From the NCBI GenBank assembly GCA_018058445.1, contig JAGOZY010000087.1, positions 1 through 5,672 on the forward strand: 5,672 nucleotides of DNA. The letters are read 5' to 3'. Both the position numbers and the translations under genes were made by a program. Below, in pieces: positions 1-4,043 of the stretch. The stretch comes from Negativicutes bacterium. GTDB lineage: Bacteria; Bacillota; Negativicutes; JAGOZY01. Numbering within the stretch: the stretch's first letter is position 1; the number at the start of each line of letters is the position of its first letter. The notes beneath the pieces were generated by a model. It did no database searches, had not been told where the DNA came from, and saw only the letters and a list, made by a program, of their open reading frames with translations.

Positions 1-1082
1 ATTATGATAAAAAAGGTTATGGCGCAGCCATTCTCACTCAAGCGATGATTGGCATCGTTTCAACCGCTCTTCAGTATATTGCTGGTGGCTCCATCTTGCA
101 CACGATTTTACCCGAGTACTTCTCTTTACAAACCGGAATTCTCTTTAGTGGTGTCGTTTTCATCAGCCTCACTTTTATCGGTGGTCTTTGGTCAGCTAGC
201 CTCTCAAATATCTTAAATGTCGCACTTATTTATATCGGTTTAATTGTTGCCACTATCGTTTGCGTCTTCAATCAAGGCGGACTTCCAACGATCGCGGCAA
301 AATTACCAGACGGTGGACCCTGGTTTGATTTTGTCTCTGGCGTTGGCTGGACGGGAATCTTTGCAATTATTACGGTCTTCATTTCCTTTAATATCGGCGT
401 CCAAAGTGTTACCCAAATCGCAATGAGTGGAAAAACAACCAAAGCAGCCTGTCGCGGCTTTATCTATGGGGCCTTTTTAATGCTTCCCCTCGGATTTGTT
501 GCTGCCTTGATGGGAGTTGTGGCAAAGTCCATGTATCCAGAGAGTACAGCGACTTTGGCACTCCCTCAAGCAATCATGACCCTAAACCCTTGGCTCGCTG
601 GCCTAACTCTCGCTGCACTTTGGGCAGCGGATGTTTCAACAGCCTGTAATCTGCTTCTCGGAACTTCAACACTCGTCTCCCAAGATATTTATAAAAGATT
701 CATCAATCCCCAGGTAACTCCGAGTCAGTACATGCTCGTCAATAAAATTTCCGTTGCATTAATCGGAGTCATCACCTGTGTCATGGCCCTCACGATCACC
801 GGTATCATCAGTACCTTAATGGTAGGTCTTTCACTTTGTGCCGCCTATGGAGTCACCTTGCTTTTCACGTTATTTGCGCCATCTTTTTGTCGGCGCTCTA
901 GCGCCTTTTGGACTTTTTCGTCAGCGATTGTACTTCTCGTTTTGTGGCAACTGTTTCCCCAGATCCGAGTGCTACCTCATCTCATTTATGCCGAATGGAT
1001 CCTCTGTACAGTCGTATTTTTAGGAGTAGCTCTTCTATCCCCCGCAAGAGTCTCAAGCACAAATTCTCTTTCTGTTGATTAA
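1..1082 (+). CDS. Sodium:solute symporter (SSS family), 5'-truncated by the window edge
   Basis: Integral membrane carrier of the SSS family, expected to couple inward Na+ flux to uptake of a small solute across the cytoplasmic membrane. The reading frame is open from the left edge (first full codon at 3) to the TAA at 1080-1082, giving 359 residues. An ATG at 45 lies inside the conserved region and is not the true start. Aligned by eye with the complete paralogue at 2527-3957, the first visible residue matches residue 112 there, so about 110 N-terminal residues lie outside the window. Shared blocks include LQYIAGGSILHTILP, FIGGLWSASLSNILNVALIY and VQSVTQIAMSGKTT. The AADVSTACNLLL block corresponds to TM8 of vSGLT, where Ala/Ser/Ser form the Na2 sodium site; here the residues are A, S, T, so the site looks intact. 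The two paralogues are roughly two thirds identical, with many silent differences, so the duplication is not recent. The substrate cannot be named. The BASS gene follows after 29 bases with no terminator between, suggesting one operon. Confidence 0.9.
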   Translation, partial: YDKKGYGAAILTQAMIGIVSTALQYIAGGSILHTILPEYFSLQTGILFSGVVFISLTFIGGLWSASLSNILNVALIYIGLIVATIVCVFNQGGLPTIAAKLPDGGPWFDFVSGVGWTGIFAIITVFISFNIGVQSVTQIAMSGKTTKAACRGFIYGAFLMLPLGFVAALMGVVAKSMYPESTATLALPQAIMTLNPWLAGLTLAALWAADVSTACNLLLGTSTLVSQDIYKRFINPQVTPSQYMLVNKISVALIGVITCVMALTITGIISTLMVGLSLCAAYGVTLLFTLFAPSFCRRSSAFWTFSSAIVLLVLWQLFPQIRVLPHLIYAEWILCTVVFLGVALLSPARVSSTNSLSVD

Positions 1083-1111
1083 ATTTTTTCTTATATTTAA
1101 GGAGGACTCTC

Positions 1112-2074
1112 ATGAATAAATTGGAACTTCTGGCAAAAAAAATCACTCATCTTTTCCCTCTTTGGGTCATTCTTTTTTCGGCAATCGCTTTTCTTGCACC
1201 AGCCCCTTTCACACCTTACGGAAAATATATCCCTTATTTACTGGGTGTGATTATGCTGGGCATGGGACTCACAATGAGCCTTGATGATTTTAAACTGGTC
1301 TTCACTCGTCCCAAAGATGTACTTTACGGCGTAGGTCTCCGGTTTATTATTATGCCAGGAGTCGCTTTTATCATTGCAAAAGTCCTTGATCTTCCTCCTG
1401 CTTTAGCCACTGGGCTGATTTTGGTCGGAGCCTGTCCAAGCGGAACCGCTTCAAATGTTATGTCCTTTATCGCAAAAGCAGACACCGCCCTTTCAGTCAC
1501 TGTCTCAAGTATTAATACGATCCTTGCACCACTTCTGACTCCTTATATTTTTGTCCTACTTGCAGGAACTTTTATTCCGATCAACGCCGAAGCCTTATTA
1601 GTCGATATCTTAAAAATCGTTCTTTTTCCTGTCGCCCTCGGAATTCTAATTCGTTCTTTTGCAACTAATTTTGTAAACCGCTGGATTCAAGTGATTCCGT
1701 TAATTTCTGTGGTTGCAATCATCACGATCTTAGCTATTGTCGTCGCACTCAGTGCCGGAAAACTCGCAACCGTTGCGGGGATCGCTTTTGTCGCCGTGGC
1801 TCTTCACAATGGTCTGGGCCTAGGCCTTGGCTATGGCTCCAGTCGCTTTCTCGGAATGGGCCATAAAAAAGCCAAAGCTATCTCATTTGAGATTGGCATG
1901 GAAAATTCCGGCCTAGCTGTCGCACTTGCGATTGCTCACTTGGATCCTTTAGCCGCAGTTCCAGGCGCTATTTTCAGTATCTGGGCCAACTTTACCGGCT
2001 CCTTACTTGCCGGCTACTGGGGCGCACGAGCGGATAAAAAGGAAGCAGCCGAACTCGCCGCCTTAAATAACTAA
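1112..2074 (+). CDS. BASS-family (bile acid:sodium symporter fold) transporter, YocS/PanS-like
   Basis: A 320-residue, highly hydrophobic protein of normal length for the BASS family, with about nine or ten membrane segments. Known bacterial relatives move organic anions such as pantoate/ketopantoate (PanS), and plant relatives move 2-oxo acids, usually with Na+. The start is ATG at 1112, with an AAGGAGG ribosome site at 1099-1105, six bases upstream. Family signatures seen are LLGVIMLGMGLTMS near residues 43-56, CPSGTASN at 108-115 (first crossover region), ALSVTVSS at 126-133 and EIGMENSG at 260-267 (second crossover). Compared from memory with ASBT from Neisseria, Na1-site residues S114, N115, S133 and E260 are kept and T132 is Ser. 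The two Na2-site glutamines are replaced: Q77 by Arg and Q264 by Glu. This may mark a subfamily with altered cation coupling. It is probably cotranscribed with the upstream SSS gene, and a terminator follows 11 bases after the stop. Whether it shares a substrate with the SSS carriers is unknown. Confidence 0.88.
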   Translation: MNKLELLAKKITHLFPLWVILFSAIAFLAPAPFTPYGKYIPYLLGVIMLGMGLTMSLDDFKLVFTRPKDVLYGVGLRFIIMPGVAFIIAKVLDLPPALATGLILVGACPSGTASNVMSFIAKADTALSVTVSSINTILAPLLTPYIFVLLAGTFIPINAEALLVDILKIVLFPVALGILIRSFATNFVNRWIQVIPLISVVAIITILAIVVALSAGKLATVAGIAFVAVALHNGLGLGLGYGSSRFLGMGHKKAKAISFEIGMENSGLAVALAIAHLDPLAAVPGAIFSIWANFTGSLLAGYWGARADKKEAAELAALNN

Positions 2075-2084
2075 GCTCCCCCTT

Positions 2085-2119
2085 CCTCTTGCTGCAAAAA
2101 CGTAGCAAGAGGTTTTTTT
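2085..2119 (+). terminator. Rho-independent terminator of the SSS-BASS unit
   Basis: CCTCTTGCT at 2085-2093 pairs perfectly with AGCAAGAGG at 2104-2112. Adding G-T and C-G gives an 11-pair stem with a six-base loop at 2096-2101. Seven T residues follow at 2113-2119. It starts 11 bases after the BASS stop codon and separates that transcript from the T-box unit downstream. Confidence 0.92.
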
Positions 2120-2129
2120 ATCGAATATG

Positions 2130-2158
2130 TTGACAACTTTACACTTTTGATTTAAGAT
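2130..2158 (+). promoter_or_regulatory. Putative sigma-70/SigA promoter for the T-box leader
   Basis: A perfect -35 hexamer TTGACA at 2130-2135 is followed, 17 bases later, by TAAGAT at 2153-2158 (four of six matches to TATAAT). A start near 2165 would place the transcript's 5' end just ahead of T-box Stem I, the usual arrangement for T-box genes. The box lies directly after the upstream terminator, supporting independent transcription of the second SSS gene. Confidence 0.65.
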
Positions 2159-2179
2159 AAAGGAAATCGCATAAGAAAT

Positions 2180-2277
2180 CGACAAAGATGGAACCAGTAC
2201 AAAAATTAATTTCTTCAGAGAACTGGCGGTGGGTGCGAGTCAGTGAAAAAGATTTTTGGAAACTCACTCCGGAGTCG
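2180..2277 (+). promoter_or_regulatory. T-box Stem I with specifier codon CUC (Leu)
   Basis: The tRNA-anticodon reading arm. The base helix is CGAC (2180-2183) with GTCG (2274-2277). AGTA at 2196-2199 forms the 5' side of the specifier loop. Above it CAAAAAT (2200-2206) pairs with ATTTTTG (2252-2258). AGAGA at 2217-2221 is the AG bulge, and ACTGG (2222-2226) pairs with TCAGT (2240-2244) below a distal loop containing GGGTGCGAG. On the 3' side the sequence is GAAA-CTC-A-CTCCGGAG, with the specifier at 2263-2265. This matches the GAAA-GGC-A-UUCUUGAG layout of the glycine T-box, so CTC should read the anticodon of tRNA-Leu (GAG). Confidence 0.85.
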
Positions 2278-2345
2278 CAAAGTTGATGATAGACTTTGCC
2301 GCCTGTCCCCGTTAAGGACTTCAAGTGGATCTTCAGATCTTAGAT

Positions 2346-2397
2346 GGGTGGTACCGTGGGCATAAGCTCACCCCGTAAGTACCGCCTTTTATTTTTT
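2346..2397 (+). terminator. First T-box antiterminator/terminator module
   Basis: Antiterminator form: GGG (2346-2348) with CCC (2372-2374), a bulge starting TGGT (2349-2352) for the tRNA acceptor end, and an inner helix GTGGGC (2356-2361) with GCTCAC (2366-2371) closed by ATAA. Terminator form: GGTGGTAC (2347-2354) with GTACCGCC (2379-2386), eight pairs including one G-U, then TTTTATTTTTT (2387-2397). The terminator arm covers the tRNA-binding bulge itself. The inner hairpin can persist in both states, so only the outer helix would switch. Confidence 0.8.
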
Positions 2398-2417
2398 GTT
2401 AGGGCTTTTCTAGCAAA
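2395..2417 (+). other. Linker hairpin between the two T-box modules
   Basis: TTTGTTAG (2395-2402) pairs with CTAGCAAA (2410-2417) in eight pairs with one G-U, around the 7-base loop GGCTTTT. Its 5' arm uses the last Ts of the first terminator's T-run. It occupies the position a Stem III would have ahead of the second antiterminator. The 33-base gap (2398-2430) is far too short for another Stem I. The hairpin is inferred by eye only. Confidence 0.45.
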
Positions 2418-2430
2418 GTCTGAAGTCAAC

Positions 2431-2488
2431 AAGGGTGGTACCGCGGCTTAACTCCAGCCGTCCCTTTCAGGGATGATTGGAGTTTTTT
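2431..2488 (+). terminator. Second T-box antiterminator/terminator module
   Basis: Antiterminator form: AAGGG (2431-2435) with CCCTT (2462-2466), a bulge starting TGGT (2436-2439), and CGGC (2444-2447) with GCCG (2457-2460). Terminator form: AACTCCA (2450-2456) with TGGAGTT (2478-2484), stacked on an inner hairpin TCCCT (2461-2465) with AGGGA (2469-2473), then six Ts (2483-2488). This is the canonical T-box geometry, where the terminator takes its 5' arm from the 3' half of the antiterminator. The SSS ribosome site follows about 20 bases later. Confidence 0.9.
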
Positions 2489-2526
2489 ATTTGCCCACAT
2501 TTTGATTTTCGAGGAGGCTTTTATTC

Positions 2527-3957
2527 ATGAATATTCCATTGCTCATCATCATTGCCTACATTGCTTTGCTCTTTGCCATTAGTGGCTACGCCCGTACCCG
2601 TTCGCAAGGAAATGCGGATAATTATGTTCGTGCAGGAAAACAGCTAACCGCTCCCCTGATCTTTGTTTCTATGGTGGGCTTAGTCATCGGAGGTGCGTCA
2701 ACGATCGGGATCTCCGAGCAAGCTTTTAAAGTTGGCCTATCCGCTGGCTGGTACAATGTCGGCTGGGGAGTCGGAAGCATCATTATGGGCTGGTTTCTTA
2801 TCCGCTTTATGCGAGCTCGTAGAGACTTTACGACTCTGCCCGAGCTACTCAATCGCTATTATGACAGGAAAGGATCTTTCGCTGCCATAATTACCCAATT
2901 GATTATCTGTATCGTTGCAACTTCCCTCCAATATATCGCTGGCGGCTCCATTCTTCATACGATTTTGCCAAATGTATTCACCACCTTACAAAGCGGTATT
3001 ATCACCAGCGGCGTAGTGTTTGTTGCAATTACATTTATTGGTGGCCTCTGGTCTGCCAGCCTCTCCAATATCTTAAATGTCGCTTTAATTTATGGCGGCT
3101 TAATCATTGCTACAATCGCCACAATCAGTGGGCAAGGCGGAATGGCACCCATCGTAGCTCGTCTGCCTGAGACTGGGCCTTGGCTAGATCCTGTTGCCGG
3201 TATTGGTTGGACTGGCGTAGCTACCTTTTTAGCAGTAGGCATGGCAATGAATCTCGGACTCCAAAGCGTGACTCAAATCGCAATGAGCGGAAAAACGACC
3301 GAAGGTACCTGCAAAGGCTTCATCTGGGCTGGAATTTTCATTATCCCCATTGGTTTTGTCTCGGCACTCATGGGAGTCGTAGCCAAGTCCGCTTTCCCAG
3401 GTTCTCCTGCAACCTTGGCACTACCGCAAACGATTATGACACTAGATCCCTGGCTAGCTGGAATTACTCTCGCCGCTCTTTGGGCAGCTGACGTCTCAAC
3501 GGCCTGTAATTTACTGCTAGGCTCTTCCACTCTCGTCTCTCAAGATATCTACAAGCGTTTTATCAATCCAGATGTAAGTCCAGAATCTTATGTTTGGATC
3601 AATAAAGGGGCAGTACTCGCAATGGGAGCACTCACCTGTACGATGTCCATGTATATGACGGGTATCCTAAATACCCTGATCTTCGGCCTTTCTCTCTGTG
3701 CTGCGTTTGGCGTTATACTACTCTTCACACTATTTGCTCCTCAGCTTTGTCGAAGAACCAGCGCTTTTTGGACTTTTACTGTTGCCGTCGTCTTAGCGAT
3801 TGCCTGGCAATACGTCCCAGCAGTACGTATTTTACCCCATGTGGTCTTTGCTGAATGGATCGCTTGTACAGTTACTTTCCTCTTTGTCTATCTTGTTGAT
3901 TCTCAAGCTATCGAAGTCGATGAGGCAGATTCTTTTGCTGTTGGCAGTGGTGACTGA
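2527..3957 (+). CDS. Sodium:solute symporter (SSS family), complete, T-box controlled
   Basis: A 476-residue membrane carrier of typical SSS length with about 13 hydrophobic segments. The start is ATG at 2527, with GAGGAGG at 2511-2517 nine bases upstream; no better start fits. The N-terminus has a first helix (residues 3-20) followed by NADNYVRAGKQL, the conserved entry to the core. Then comes VIGGASTIGISEQAF (about 53-67), an unwound-TM1 region that in vSGLT contributes to the Na2 site and substrate path. The TM8 block AADVSTACNLLL places A321, S324 and T325 at the vSGLT Na2 positions A361, S364, S365, so Na+ coupling is likely. SSTLVSQDIYKRFINP follows, as in many family members. It is the paralogue of the truncated gene at the left edge. 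The leucine T-box leader upstream suggests induction by leucine starvation and so a substrate linked to leucine supply, which is inference. It is transcribed alone and closed by a terminator at 3972-3998. Confidence 0.95.
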   Translation: MNIPLLIIIAYIALLFAISGYARTRSQGNADNYVRAGKQLTAPLIFVSMVGLVIGGASTIGISEQAFKVGLSAGWYNVGWGVGSIIMGWFLIRFMRARRDFTTLPELLNRYYDRKGSFAAIITQLIICIVATSLQYIAGGSILHTILPNVFTTLQSGIITSGVVFVAITFIGGLWSASLSNILNVALIYGGLIIATIATISGQGGMAPIVARLPETGPWLDPVAGIGWTGVATFLAVGMAMNLGLQSVTQIAMSGKTTEGTCKGFIWAGIFIIPIGFVSALMGVVAKSAFPGSPATLALPQTIMTLDPWLAGITLAALWAADVSTACNLLLGSSTLVSQDIYKRFINPDVSPESYVWINKGAVLAMGALTCTMSMYMTGILNTLIFGLSLCAAFGVILLFTLFAPQLCRRTSAFWTFTVAVVLAIAWQYVPAVRILPHVVFAEWIACTVTFLFVYLVDSQAIEVDEADSFAVGSGD

Positions 3958-3971
3958 AAAAGCTCTCCCCT

Positions 3972-3998
3972 TCCCCTACAAATGTAGGGGATTTTTTT
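3972..3998 (+). terminator. Rho-independent terminator of the T-box SSS gene
   Basis: TCCCCTACA (3972-3980) pairs perfectly with TGTAGGGGA (3983-3991) around AA, with T-residues through 3998. It lies 14 bases after the stop codon. A two-base loop is tight, so the closing A-T pair is probably open in practice. Confidence 0.88.
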
Positions 3999-4009
3999 AT
4001 AAAAAAGAA

Positions 4010-4042
4010 GACGAGGAAAGCAACTGCTTTCCTCGTCTTTTT
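4010..4042. terminator. Bidirectional terminator between the convergent genes
   Basis: GACGAGGAAAGC (4010-4021) pairs perfectly with GCTTTCCTCGTC (4026-4037) in 12 pairs around AACT. On the + strand TTTTT follows (4038-4042). On the - strand the stem is followed by TTCTTTTTT, and the regulator's stop codon lies at 4044-4046, directly ahead of the hairpin. It therefore most likely ends the regulator transcript and backs up the preceding + strand terminator. Confidence 0.88.
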
Positions 4043-4043
4043 G

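Larger units (their letters stand above)
2165..2488 (+). promoter_or_regulatory. T-box riboswitch leader, tRNA-Leu (CUC) specifier, with two antiterminator/terminator modules
   Basis: A cis-acting leader RNA that senses uncharged tRNA and decides between termination and read-through into the SSS gene at 2527. It has, in order: a canonical Stem I (about 2180-2277); a 7-pair hairpin GCAAAGT/ACTTTGC (2277-2283 with 2293-2299), the Stem II position; a small GTCC/GGAC helix (2305-2308 with 2316-2319), possible Stem III; a first T-box core GGGTGGTACCGTGG at 2346-2359 with its own terminator; a 33-base linker; and a second core AGGGTGGTACCGCGG at 2432-2446 with its own terminator. The second core matches the conserved 14-mer exactly. 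Both cores contain TGGT, which would pair with the ACCA end of a tRNA with discriminator A, as expected for tRNA-Leu. No second Stem I fits between the modules. Predicted logic: low leucyl-tRNA charging raises symporter expression. The specifier assignment comes from alignment with the glyQS leader recalled from memory. Confidence 0.92.

Noticed and set aside
2129..2137. GTTGACAAC palindrome over the -35 box as a possible operator
   Set aside because: Only four pairs around one base and largely formed by the -35 consensus itself; chance is the better explanation.
2284..2292. TGATGATAG loop as an alternative specifier (for example GAU, Asp or AUG, Met)
   Set aside because: It is the loop of the hairpin after Stem I. 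The specifier precedes the CTCCGGAG block, which points to CTC at 2263-2265.
2139..2324. Minus-strand 61-codon open frame in the intergenic region
   Set aside because: It lies entirely over the promoter and T-box Stem I to III, has no recognisable domain, and the RNA structure explains the sequence.
2478..2494. TGG...TTGC resembling a sigma-54 -24/-12 promoter ahead of the second SSS gene
   Set aside because: GG to GC spacing is 12 bases instead of 10, the CAC part is missing, and the TGG belongs to the second terminator stem.
3273..3530. Minus-strand 85-codon frame, and other frames inside the SSS, BASS and regulator genes
   Set aside because: They overlap strongly conserved coding sequence on the opposite strand or in another frame, and show no family motifs.
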